Shown here piece by piece: positions 1 through 12,434 of a DNA stretch of 64,000 nucleotides. Source of the stretch: Stutzerimonas stutzeri (GTDB taxonomy: Bacteria; Pseudomonadota; Gammaproteobacteria; Pseudomonadales; Pseudomonadaceae); NCBI RefSeq assembly GCF_013522825.1, contig NZ_JAAMQZ010000009.1, forward strand, positions 62,001 through 126,000. Direction: 5' to 3'. Below the pieces are notes generated by a model. It was not told the DNA's origin. It saw only the letters and a list, made by a program, of their open reading frames with translations, and made no database searches. Position 1 is the stretch's first letter. Every line of letters starts with the position of its first letter. The translations under genes and the position numbers were made by a program.

Positions 1-1
1 A

Positions 2-700
2 GTGGGCCTGACCGTACAGGACAAACAGGTGGTCTCGATGATCGGCCCCAACGGCGCCGGCAAGACCACCGTATTCAACTGCCTGACCGGCTTCTACCAG
101 CCGACCTCGGGGGAAATCCTGCTGGACGGCGAACCGATCCAGGGCTTGCCGGGACACAAGATCGCGCGCAAGGGCGTGGTCCGCACCTTTCAGAACGTGC
201 GCCTGTTCAAGGACATGACCGTCGTGGAAAACCTGCTGGTGGCCCAGCATCGGCATCTCGACACCGGCCTTCTGTCCGGCCTGCTGAAGACCAGGGCCTT
301 TCGCCGGAGCGAGCGCGAAGCGATGGAGTTTGCCGCGCACTGGCTCGAACAGGTCAACCTCACCGACGTGGCCAACCGCCCCGCCGGCACGCTCGCCTAT
401 GGCCAGCAGCGGCGCCTGGAAATTGCCCGCTGCATGATGACGCGCCCGCGCATCCTCATGCTCGATGAGCCGGCAGCCGGCCTCAATCCGAAGGAAACCG
501 AAGACCTGAAAGCGCTGATCAGCCTGCTGCGCGACTCGCACAACGTCACGGTGCTGCTGATCGAACACGACATGAAACTGGTCATGAGCATCTCCGACCA
601 TATCGTCGTGATCAACCAGGGCTGCCCGCTGGCCGACGGCACACCGGAGCAGGTGCGCGACAATCCGGACGTGATCAAAGCCTATCTGGGAGAGGCGTAA
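2..700 (+). CDS. livG: LivG-type ABC transporter ATPase (5' end cut by window)
   Basis: ATP-binding subunit of a branched-chain amino acid/amide (HAAT) type ABC importer, acting on the cytoplasmic face of the membrane. The visible 232 residues have the Walker A GPNGAGKTT near the start, the family signature LAYGQQRRLEIAR around residue 130 and Walker B ILMLDEPAAGL. LivG proteins are usually about 255 residues with roughly 25 before Walker A; here only about 14 precede it, so the true start lies upstream of the window and the GTG at position 2 is just the first in-frame start. livF follows after 2 bases, so the two are translationally linked. The substrate cannot be read from the ATPase; the deaminase downstream suggests a purine or related compound, but branched-chain amino acids remain possible. 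Confidence 0.9.
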   Translation: MGLTVQDKQVVSMIGPNGAGKTTVFNCLTGFYQPTSGEILLDGEPIQGLPGHKIARKGVVRTFQNVRLFKDMTVVENLLVAQHRHLDTGLLSGLLKTRAFRRSEREAMEFAAHWLEQVNLTDVANRPAGTLAYGQQRRLEIARCMMTRPRILMLDEPAAGLNPKETEDLKALISLLRDSHNVTVLLIEHDMKLVMSISDHIVVINQGCPLADGTPEQVRDNPDVIKAYLGEA

Positions 701-702
701 GC

Positions 703-1404
703 ATGCTGTATTTCGAAAACGTCTCGACCTGCTACGGCAAGATCCAGGCGCTGCACAGCGTCAATGTCGAAATCCGCAAGGGCGAAATCGTCACCCTGAT
801 CGGAGCCAACGGCGCCGGCAAATCCACCCTGCTGATGACGCTCTGTGGCTCGCCCCAGGCCTCCGGAGGCAGCATCCGCTTCGAGGGCGAAGAACTGGTG
901 GGCCAGCAGACCTGCGACATCATGCGCAAGGACATCGCCGTGGTGCCCGAAGGCCGGCGCATCTTCGCCCGCCTGACCGTGGAGGAAAATCTCGCCATGG
1001 GCGGCTTCTTCACCGGCAAGGCGGATTTCCAGGAGCAACTGGACAAGGTGCTGCTGCTGTTCCCGCGCCTGAAGGAGCGTTATCAGCAGCGCGGCGGCAC
1101 CATGTCCGGTGGCGAGCAACAGATGCTGGCCATCGCCCGCGCGCTGATGAGCAAGCCCCGCCTGCTGCTGCTCGATGAACCGTCGCTGGGTCTGGCGCCG
1201 ATCATCATCCAGCAGATATTCGAGATCATCGAGCAACTGCGCGAAGACGGCGTGACCATCTTCCTGGTCGAACAGAACGCCAATCAGGCGCTGAAGCTGG
1301 CTGATCGCGGCTATGTGCTGGAAAACGGTCACATCGTCATGCAGGGCAGCGGCGAAGAACTGCTGAGCGACCCCAGGGTCCGCGACGCCTACCTGGGCGG
1401 CTAG
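703..1404 (+). CDS. livF: LivF-type ABC transporter ATPase
   Basis: Second ATPase of the Liv/HAAT-type importer, pairing with LivG. The 233-residue protein matches the usual LivF length. Walker A is GANGAGKST, the ABC signature is MSGGEQQML and Walker B is LLLLDEPSLGLAP. The ATG starts 2 bases after the livG stop, and the deaminase gene begins 8 bases after the livF stop, so all three lie in one operon. The permease and binding-protein genes are presumably upstream, outside the window. The assignment to the family is secure; the transported substrate is not. Confidence 0.92.
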   Translation: MLYFENVSTCYGKIQALHSVNVEIRKGEIVTLIGANGAGKSTLLMTLCGSPQASGGSIRFEGEELVGQQTCDIMRKDIAVVPEGRRIFARLTVEENLAMGGFFTGKADFQEQLDKVLLLFPRLKERYQQRGGTMSGGEQQMLAIARALMSKPRLLLLDEPSLGLAPIIIQQIFEIIEQLREDGVTIFLVEQNANQALKLADRGYVLENGHIVMQGSGEELLSDPRVRDAYLGG

Positions 1405-1412
1405 GAGAAAGC

Positions 1413-2747
1413 ATGCGGCTCTGGATCAGCAATCCACGCGCGCTTTTCACCGCCAACGATCACCAGGCGCCTGCGGGCCTGGTGATCGAAAACGGCGTGA
1501 TCGTCGAGCTGCTGGGCGCCGGCGCCGTACCCGCCAGCCCGGTCGAGGAAACCTTCGATGCCCGCGACCATGTGGTGCTGCCGGGGCTGGTCAATGCGCA
1601 CCATCATTTCCACCAGACTCTGACCCGCGCCTGGGGACCGGCGGTCAACAAGCCGGTGCTCGACTGGCTGCCGGCGCTGTATCCGCTCTGGTCCGGACTG
1701 ACGCCACGGCAGCTCGCGCTGGCCAGCCGGGTGGCGCTGGCCGAACTGCTGCTCTCGGGCTGCACCACGACGGCGGACCAGCATTACCTGTTTCCCGCCG
1801 GGCTGGAGCAGGCCATCGATATCCAGGTCGAGGCGGTGCGCGAAATGGGCATGCGCGCCACTCTGAGTCGTGGCTCGATGAACGTCGCCGGGTCGCACAA
1901 TAGCGCCTGCGTGCAGAGCGCCGAGGCGATCCTGGCTGACAGCCAGCGCCTGGCCGAGCGCTACCACGAGCGCGGCGAAGGTGCGCAGATCCAGATCGCC
2001 CTGGCCCCCTCCTCCCCCTTCGCGGTGACCCGCGAACTCATGCGCGCCAGTGCCGAACTGGCCCAGACTCACGACCTGCGCCTGCATACCCACCTGGGCG
2101 AAACGCCCGACGAGCAGCAAGCCTGCATCCGCCGCTTCGGCATGCGCAGCGTCGACTACCTGAAAAGCATCGGCTGGCTGGGACCGCAGACCTGGCTGGC
2201 CCACGGCATCCACTTCAACCAGATCGAGATCGACCGCCTCGGCGCGGCGGGCGTCGGCATCTGCCACTGCCCCAGCTCCAACATGCGCCTGGCCTCGGGC
2301 ATCTGCCGGACGCTGCAACTGGAAGACGAGGGCGCGACCATCGGCCTGGGCGTCGATGGCGCGGCTTCGAACGACACCTCGAACATGCTGCTCGAAGCCC
2401 GCCAGGCGCTGTTGCTGCAGCGCCTGCGCTACGGCGCCGAGAAAATCACTCCGCACAAGGTACTCGGCTGGGCCACCCGAGGCTCGGCACGGCTGCTCGG
2501 ACGCCGTGATATCGGCGAGATCGCGCCGGGCAAACAGGCCGACCTGGCGCTGTACCGGCTCGATGAGCTGCGCTTTTCCGGCAGCCACGACCCCATCGCC
2601 GCCCTGCTGCTGTGCGGCGCCGACAGGGCCGACCGGGTGATGATCGCGGGTCGCTGGAAGGTCATCGACGGCCAGATCGAAGGGCTCGACCTGGAACGGC
2701 TGAAAGCCGACCACCGTCAGGCCGCTATAGATCTGGCTGGCGGTTGA
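1413..2747 (+). CDS. 8-oxoguanine deaminase (amidohydrolase)
   Basis: Metal-dependent amidohydrolase of 444 residues, best matched to the 8-oxoguanine deaminase family, which converts 8-oxoguanine to urate and ammonia; relatives include guanine deaminase and the AtzB/TrzN triazine hydrolases. Seen in the sequence: the first metal motif VNAHHHFHQTL near residue 60, the metal-binding His in LHTHLGE, the His in WLAHGIHF, and the catalytic Asp in the GVDGAASND motif. The ATG at 1413 has GGAGAAAGC just upstream. It lies 8 bases after livF, so it is probably co-transcribed with the transporter, which would fit uptake and breakdown of a purine. Substrate specificity within the amidohydrolases is an inference from overall similarity. 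Confidence 0.85.
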   Translation: MRLWISNPRALFTANDHQAPAGLVIENGVIVELLGAGAVPASPVEETFDARDHVVLPGLVNAHHHFHQTLTRAWGPAVNKPVLDWLPALYPLWSGLTPRQLALASRVALAELLLSGCTTTADQHYLFPAGLEQAIDIQVEAVREMGMRATLSRGSMNVAGSHNSACVQSAEAILADSQRLAERYHERGEGAQIQIALAPSSPFAVTRELMRASAELAQTHDLRLHTHLGETPDEQQACIRRFGMRSVDYLKSIGWLGPQTWLAHGIHFNQIEIDRLGAAGVGICHCPSSNMRLASGICRTLQLEDEGATIGLGVDGAASNDTSNMLLEARQALLLQRLRYGAEKITPHKVLGWATRGSARLLGRRDIGEIAPGKQADLALYRLDELRFSGSHDPIAALLLCGADRADRVMIAGRWKVIDGQIEGLDLERLKADHRQAAIDLAGG

Positions 2748-2754
2748 GCAGATC

Positions 2755-2860
2755 GTAGGGTGGAAGACTGCGAAGCATCTTCCACGCGTTGTTGTCAGAC
2801 CAACCAAACGGTGTCGGACCAACCGAACGCGTGGATATGCTTCGCGACATCCACCCTACC
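2755..2860. repeat. Palindromic intergenic repeat (GTAGGGTGGA family)
   Basis: Two arms of about 36 bases, 2755-2790 and 2823-2860, are near-perfect inverted copies. Each begins GTAGGGTGGA and contains its own small palindrome around GCGAAGCAT, ending in CCACGCGTT. The arms are separated by a spacer of about 32 bases containing two copies of a CCAACC motif. The element fills the gap between the 8-oxoguanine deaminase and the end of fghA, which face each other, so it may also work as a transcription end. Repeats of this type are widespread in Pseudomonas and other gammaproteobacteria as I recall; only one copy is in this window. Confidence 0.8.
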
Positions 2861-2871
2861 GGAGCCAGAAC

Positions 2872-3711
2872 TCAGGCCTTCAGGGCCTCGGCATGATGCC
2901 GCAGGTGGTCGTCGATAAAGCTGGCGATGAAGTAGTAGCTGTGGTCGTAGCCGGGCTGGATGCGCAGCGTCAACGGATGGCCAGCTGCTTTGGCTGCGGC
3001 TTCCAGCGCCTCGGGCTTGAGCTGGTTTTCCATGAAATCTTCGCGATCGCCCTGGTCCACCAGCAGCGGCAGCTTCTCGCCCGCCTCGGCCAGCAGCGCG
3101 CAGGCGTCCCATTCGCGCCAGCGCGAGCGGTCCTCGCCCAGGTAGCGGGAAAACGCCTTTTCGCCCCAGGGGCAATTGAGGGGATTGGTGATGGGCGCGA
3201 AAGCCGACACCGAGCGATAGCGACCGGGATTCTTCAACGCACAGACCAGCGCGCCATGGCCGCCCATGGAATGCCCGCTGATGCCGCGCCTGTCGGACAC
3301 CGGGAAATTCGCCTCGATCAGCGCCGGCAGCTCCTGCACCACGTAGTCGTACATGCGGTAGTGCTGCGCCCAGGGCTGCTGGGTGGCGTTCAGATAGAAC
3401 CCCGCGCCCAGGCCGAAATCCCAAGCGCCGTCCGGATCGTCCGGCACATCCGGCCCGCGTGGGCTGGTATCCGGCGCGACGATGATCAGCCCCAGCTCGG
3501 CGGCCAGCCGATGCGCGCCGGCCTTCTGCATGAAGTTCTCGTCGGTGCAGGTCAGGCCCGACAGCCAGTACAGCACTGGCAGTTTCTCGCCCTGTTCCGC
3601 CTGCGGCGGCAGGTACACGGCGAACACCATGTCGCAGTTCAGGCTGCTGGAGCGGTGACGGTAACGCTTGTGCCAGCCGCCGAAGCTTTTCTGGCAGGAA
3701 ATGTTTTCCAT
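2872..3711 (-). CDS. fghA: S-formylglutathione hydrolase
   Basis: Esterase-D-family serine hydrolase that cleaves S-formylglutathione to formate and glutathione, the second step of glutathione-dependent formaldehyde oxidation, in the cytoplasm. The 279 residues match the family length. The nucleophile is Ser148 in GHSMGGHGA; the likely acid and base are Asp222 in VDQGDREDF and His257 in YDHSYYF. The ATG at 3711 has GGAG five bases upstream. It lies downstream of adhC on the same strand, separated by about 98 bases that hold an inverted repeat. It is probably expressed with adhC under the adjacent LysR regulator. Confidence 0.96.
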   Translation of the reverse strand: MENISCQKSFGGWHKRYRHRSSSLNCDMVFAVYLPPQAEQGEKLPVLYWLSGLTCTDENFMQKAGAHRLAAELGLIIVAPDTSPRGPDVPDDPDGAWDFGLGAGFYLNATQQPWAQHYRMYDYVVQELPALIEANFPVSDRRGISGHSMGGHGALVCALKNPGRYRSVSAFAPITNPLNCPWGEKAFSRYLGEDRSRWREWDACALLAEAGEKLPLLVDQGDREDFMENQLKPEALEAAAKAAGHPLTLRIQPGYDHSYYFIASFIDDHLRHHAEALKA

Positions 3712-3732
3712 GAAAACTCCGTAAAAGCCGAG

Positions 3733-3798
3733 AAAAGCGCTGAAGGCTGGAGGCTGAACGAAGAAGCGAATCGTCCAGCCTTCAGCCTATGGCGCTTT
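3733..3798. repeat. Inverted repeat, copy 1 (AAAGCGC...GGCTGGAGGCTG family)
   Basis: Left arm 3734-3760 (AAAGCGCTGAAGGCTGGAGG onward) and right arm 3772-3798 are inverted copies with a few mismatches. A second copy with almost the same arm lies at 36108-36136. This copy sits between adhC and fghA, so it will be transcribed in the operon and may form a hairpin that affects stability or termination between the two genes. Confidence 0.75.
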
Positions 3799-3809
3799 CA
3801 ATCGTCTTT

Positions 3810-5001
<1,192 letters not shown>

Positions 5002-5047
5002 ATTGTTGCCCCACAGGGATAATCGAGTCTTTCAGCCAGGAGCCGAT

Positions 5048-5941
5048 ATGAATCGCTGGGAAGGTCTCGACGAGTTCGTCGCCGTCGCCGAATGCGGCAG
5101 CTTCATGCGTGCCGCCGAGCAATTGCGGGTGTCGTCTTCACACGTCAGCCGCCAGGTAGCCCGTCTCGAAGAGCGATTGCAGGCCCGCCTGCTCTACCGC
5201 ACCACTCGGCGCGTCTCGCTGACCGAGGCGGGACACACCTTCCTGGCACGCTGCCAGCGCCTGATCGAAGAACGCGACGAAGCCTTCCATGCCATCAGCG
5301 ACCTGCACACAGCCCCCACCGGGCTGCTGCGCATGACCGCCGCGGTGGCTTACGGCGAGCGCTTTATCGTCCCGCTGGTGAACGACTTCATGGCGCAACA
5401 TCCGCAGTTGCGGGTGGAAATAGACCTGTCCAACCGCACCCTGGACATGGTGCAGGAAGGCTTCGATCTGGCGATACGCCTGGGCCGCCTCGGCGAATCG
5501 CGGCTGGTGGCGACCCGCATCGCACCACGCGCCATGTACCTGTGTGCCGCGCCGGCCTATCTCGAACGCTACGGGCGTCCGCATACGCTGTCCGAACTGG
5601 CGCGGCACAACTGCCTGGTGGGCACCGGCGATACCTGGATGCTGCAGGTCGATGGCCGCGAGCAACCCTTCAAGCCCAGCGGTAACTGGCGCTGCAACAG
5701 CGGCCAAGCGGTGCTGGACGCAGCCCTGCGCGGTTTCGGTCTCTGCCAGTTGCCGGATTACTATGTGCAGGAGCCGCTGCGCCGGGGCGAGCTGGTTTCG
5801 CTGCTCGAAGCCCATCAGCCGCCCAATACCGCCGTCTGGGCCGTCTACCCGCAGCGTCGCTATCCACTGCCGAAGGTGCGCCTGCTGATCCAGGCACTGA
5901 AGGACGGCCTGGCCAGTCGTCCGGAATACCTGCGCACCTGA
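5048..5941 (+). CDS. gfnR: LysR-family regulator, probably GfnR (formaldehyde response)
   Basis: LysR-type transcription factor of 297 residues: N-terminal winged helix-turn-helix (about residues 1-60, with SFMRAAEQLRVSSSHVSRQV as recognition region) and a C-terminal substrate-binding domain starting near residue 90. The start at 5048 (MNRWEGLDEF) follows AGGAG; the longer reading frame from 4946 would overlap the adhC leader and has no good ribosome site. The gene is divergent from adhC-fghA, the arrangement described for GfnR in P. aeruginosa, where it is reported to induce these genes in response to formaldehyde. Identity as GfnR is from synteny; the LysR family call is certain. Confidence 0.82.
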   Translation: MNRWEGLDEFVAVAECGSFMRAAEQLRVSSSHVSRQVARLEERLQARLLYRTTRRVSLTEAGHTFLARCQRLIEERDEAFHAISDLHTAPTGLLRMTAAVAYGERFIVPLVNDFMAQHPQLRVEIDLSNRTLDMVQEGFDLAIRLGRLGESRLVATRIAPRAMYLCAAPAYLERYGRPHTLSELARHNCLVGTGDTWMLQVDGREQPFKPSGNWRCNSGQAVLDAALRGFGLCQLPDYYVQEPLRRGELVSLLEAHQPPNTAVWAVYPQRRYPLPKVRLLIQALKDGLASRPEYLRT

Positions 5942-6000
5942 ACCAGGCCGCCCTGAAACAATGTCTTACTGCCCGTGCGTCCGACTACCTGCTCGGGACA

Positions 6001-6028
6001 GGAACCCCCTTCCTGCAACTACGTCGTA
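6001..6028 (+). promoter_or_regulatory. Weak candidate ECF-sigma promoter upstream of the baeRF gene
   Basis: GAACCC (6002-6007), a 16-base spacer, then TCGTA (6024-6028) resembles the AlgU/RpoE consensus GAACTT-N16/17-TCTGA, with four of six and three of five matches. It would start transcription about 100 bases before the gene. The rest of the 192-base gap shows nothing else clear. Confidence 0.25.
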
Positions 6029-6133
6029 ACCAGTAACCAGTCCCTTCACCCGTTTTGATCGAAGTCGCTTCCGCGCACCGATCATCGGTACATCCCGCGA
6101 GGACCCCAACCACCCAAACGAACGAGGCCGTGC

Positions 6134-7300
6134 ATGAACAGACTGCTCGATAGTAAAACCCTCAATCAGTTGCTGGCCCAGCGTGAGGCCCCCTGCCTGT
6201 CCCTCTACCAGCCTACTCACCGCAGCTTTCCTGAGCGCCAACAGGACCCCATCCGCTTCAGGCATCTGGTTCGCCAGCTGGAAGACTCGCTCAGGCAACA
6301 GGGCTGGAACGGCCAGGCCGAGGCCCTGCTCCGCCCGTTTCTGGAACTGATGAATGATGCCGAATTCTGGAATCACAACCTGGACGGGTTGGCGGTGTTC
6401 GCTTGCCCCGGCTATTTCCAGTTCTTCCGGCTGCAGCGCGGCGTGCCGGAACTGGCCGTCGCCAATGACCGCATGCATGTCAAACCCCTGGTACGCATCG
6501 CGCAATCGGCGGATCGCTATCAGATTCTCTGTCTGTCACGCGACTCGGTACGCCTGCTGGGCGGCAACCGCGATGCGCTCGACGAGATTCCTTTGCACGA
6601 GAACGTCCCCCGCACGCTCGCCGAAGCCCTCGGCACCGAACTGACCGACAAGAGCCAGAGCGGTCTTTCGCAAGGCTATAGCCGCGCCAGCGAGAGAGGC
6701 GACGCCATGCAGGTCGAGGCAGGCGGCAGCGGCAAGCAGGCGGAAATCGACCGCGACCGCGATCGCTACTTCCGCGAGGTGGACCGAACCATTCTCGAAT
6801 ATCACTCGCGCCCCAGCGGTTTGCCGCTGATCCTGGCCGCACTGCCGGAGCAGCAGTCGCATTTCCGTCGCATCAGCCACAACGAGTACCTGCTGCCCGA
6901 AGGCATCGAGGTCGGCCAGGGCGCGCTGACGCTCAACGAGATCAGGGAAGACAGCTGGCTGGTGATGCAGCCGCGTTACCTGAAGCGGCTCGAAGGACTG
7001 ATCAACCAGTTCGGCACCTCCCACGGCAAAGGCCTGGCCTCGGATCAGCTGGAGGAAATCGGCCAGGCGGCGGTACAAGGCCGCGTGGCTACGTTGCTGG
7101 TGGAGGCCGAGCGGCAGATACCCGGTTGCGTCGACAAGACCGAAGGCAAGGCAACGCCGGCGGAAAATGGGGACGCGACAACGCCCGACCTGTTGGACGA
7201 ACTGACCATCTGGACTCTGGAGCAAGGTGGCGAGGTCATTGTCGTTCCGGTGGAACGAATGCCTACACAGAGCGGTGCGGCGGCGATCTATCGCTTCTGA
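6134..7300 (+). CDS. Bacterial archaeo-eukaryotic release factor (baeRF) family protein
   Basis: Protein of 388 residues that I recognise as a member of the baeRF group (family 3), bacterial relatives of the archaeal/eukaryotic peptide-release factor eRF1. The N-terminal PCLSLYQPTHRSFPE and DPIRFRHLVRQLE segment and the C-terminal region beginning around residue 280 (LVEAERQIPG) fit this family. Bacteria normally terminate translation with RF1/RF2, so baeRF proteins are thought to act on stalled ribosomes or under stress; none of this is shown here. It has no signal peptide or membrane segment. It is monocistronic: the LysR gene ends 192 bases before, and ispD is convergent 18 bases after. 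Confidence 0.7.
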   Translation: MNRLLDSKTLNQLLAQREAPCLSLYQPTHRSFPERQQDPIRFRHLVRQLEDSLRQQGWNGQAEALLRPFLELMNDAEFWNHNLDGLAVFACPGYFQFFRLQRGVPELAVANDRMHVKPLVRIAQSADRYQILCLSRDSVRLLGGNRDALDEIPLHENVPRTLAEALGTELTDKSQSGLSQGYSRASERGDAMQVEAGGSGKQAEIDRDRDRYFREVDRTILEYHSRPSGLPLILAALPEQQSHFRRISHNEYLLPEGIEVGQGALTLNEIREDSWLVMQPRYLKRLEGLINQFGTSHGKGLASDQLEEIGQAAVQGRVATLLVEAERQIPGCVDKTEGKATPAENGDATTPDLLDELTIWTLEQGGEVIVVPVERMPTQSGAAAIYRF

Positions 7301-7318
7301 TCGGTAAGGCAGCGTTGG

Positions 7319-8017
7319 TCAGGACTTCCAGCGCTGCTCCAGCCACTGCAGGTCTTCCGGGCGGGTAATCTTCAGGTTGTCCGCCCGTCCTTCGATCAGG
7401 CGCGGTGATTGCCCGGCCCACTCCAGCGCCGAGGCTTCATCGGTGATCACCACCTTTTGTGCCAGCGCATCAGCAAGCGCACCTTGCAGCGCGCCGAAAC
7501 GAAACATCTGCGGCGTATAGGCCTGCCAGATCACGCTGCGGTCCACGGTTTCCAGCACGCGACCGCCAGGGCCGGCACGCTTGAGCGTGTCGCGCACCGG
7601 AACGGCCAGCAGGCCTCCGACCGGGTCGTCCGCCAACTCGGTCAGCAGCCTGTCGAGATCCTCTGGTGCCAGATTGGGTCGCGCCGCGTCGTGAACCAGC
7701 ACCCAGTCGTCGGTGCCGGCTCCCAGCTCACCGAGCAGGCGCAGCCCTCTCAACACTGAATCGGCTCGCTCGGCACCGCCCTCGGCACGATGAATCCGCG
7801 GATCGATAGCGCACTCCAAGGACGGCCACCAGGGATCGTCGCCAGCCAGGCTTACAACCAGGCCTCGCAAGCCCGGATGCCCGAGAAAACAGTCGAGGGT
7901 GTGTTCGAGAATGGTCCGCCCGGCCAGTGGCAGATACTGCTTGGGACGGTCGGCGCGCATGCGGCTGCCCACACCGGCCGCCGGGATCACGACCCAGAAG
8001 GATGGCGCGGCGCTCAT
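7319..8017 (-). CDS. ispD: 2-C-methyl-D-erythritol 4-phosphate cytidylyltransferase
   Basis: Third enzyme of the MEP isoprenoid pathway, joining CTP and methylerythritol phosphate to CDP-ME in the cytoplasm. The 232 residues carry the nucleotide-binding motif PAAGVGSRMRADRPKQYL near the N-terminus and VHDAARP around residue 100, both diagnostic. Its ATG overlaps the ftsB stop by four bases (ATGA), so the two are coupled. ispF, often next in Pseudomonas, is not here; the plus-strand baeRF gene converges on it instead. dxr of the same pathway lies at 29.6-30.8 kb. Confidence 0.97.
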   Translation of the reverse strand: MSAAPSFWVVIPAAGVGSRMRADRPKQYLPLAGRTILEHTLDCFLGHPGLRGLVVSLAGDDPWWPSLECAIDPRIHRAEGGAERADSVLRGLRLLGELGAGTDDWVLVHDAARPNLAPEDLDRLLTELADDPVGGLLAVPVRDTLKRAGPGGRVLETVDRSVIWQAYTPQMFRFGALQGALADALAQKVVITDEASALEWAGQSPRLIEGRADNLKITRPEDLQWLEQRWKS

Positions 8018-8292
8018 TCGCTGAGCTGATAGAGGGTTTCACCCTCTTTGACCATGCCCAGCTCCTGGCGGGCGCGTTCCTCCACGGTTTCCATGCCCTG
8101 CTTGAGCTCCATCACCTCGGCTTCGAGGATGCGATTGCGTTCCAGCAGGCGCTGGTTCTCGCCCTTCTGTTCGGCGATCTGACGGTTCAGCCCGCTGACC
8201 TGGGCCATGCTGCCCTCGCCCACCCAGAGGCGATACTGAAGGCCACCCAGCAGCAGGATCAGAACGACGAACAACCAGTAGGGAGTACGCAT
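8014..8292 (-). CDS. ftsB: Cell division protein FtsB
   Basis: Small bitopic divisome protein (92 residues) linking FtsL and FtsQ. It has one N-terminal membrane segment (about residues 5-21, WLFVVLILLLGGL), then a leucine-rich coiled coil (QIAEQKGENQRLLERNRILE) and the conserved ETVEERARQELGMVK segment. I chose ATG 8292 (MRTPYWLF) from the family length; an ATG three codons earlier at 8301 is equally possible since neither has a strong ribosome site. It is coupled to ispD by an ATGA overlap. A terminator separates it from eno, so it may have its own promoter or rely on readthrough. Confidence 0.93.
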   Translation of the reverse strand: MRTPYWLFVVLILLLGGLQYRLWVGEGSMAQVSGLNRQIAEQKGENQRLLERNRILEAEVMELKQGMETVEERARQELGMVKEGETLYQLSE

Positions 8293-8425
8293 GGACGGCA
8301 TTGAATGAATTCGGTTGGGTTCCAATGAGGGTGTAAAGGCAAGCGGCGACATCATCCGACCCTTTCAATCGCCGATTGATCCACGATGTTGGTCACCCGC
8401 ATCAGAACCGGACTTAAGCTTTCAC

Positions 8426-8452
8426 AAAAAAGGGCGGCTTACGCCGCCCTTT
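8426..8452 (-). terminator. Rho-independent terminator of eno
   Basis: A perfect 10-bp stem (AAAGGGCGGC with GCCGCCCTTT, loop TTAC on the plus strand) is followed on the minus strand by a run of Ts. It begins 14 bases after the eno stop. Confidence 0.88.
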
Positions 8453-8466
8453 CTACCACGTCGGGT

Positions 8467-12284
<3,818 letters not shown>

Positions 12285-12398
12285 TTAAGCGGTCAGCGCC
12301 GCCGGGGGAAAGCGAAGATGCCATTGCGCCACAGGCGGCAATAGCGCAACTGCCACGGATTCGAAGAAACCGCAGAAGCTGTATTGAGACGGGAGCGT

Positions 12399-12427
12399 AG
12401 TCTACTGGAAAGACCCCATCAGCTCAA
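12399..12427 (-). promoter_or_regulatory. Candidate sigma-70 promoter of pyrG-kdsA-eno
   Basis: Reading the minus strand, TTGAGC (12427-12422), a 17-base spacer and TAGACT (12404-12399) match the -35 and -10 consensus at four of six positions each. Transcription would start near 12392, giving a leader of about 130 bases before pyrG. Confidence 0.4.
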
Positions 12428-12434
12428 ACACGCA

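Noticed and set aside
6055-6070. Possible Anr box before the baeRF gene (TTGATCGAAGTCGC).
   Set aside because: Only the left half matches; the right half has two of five bases.
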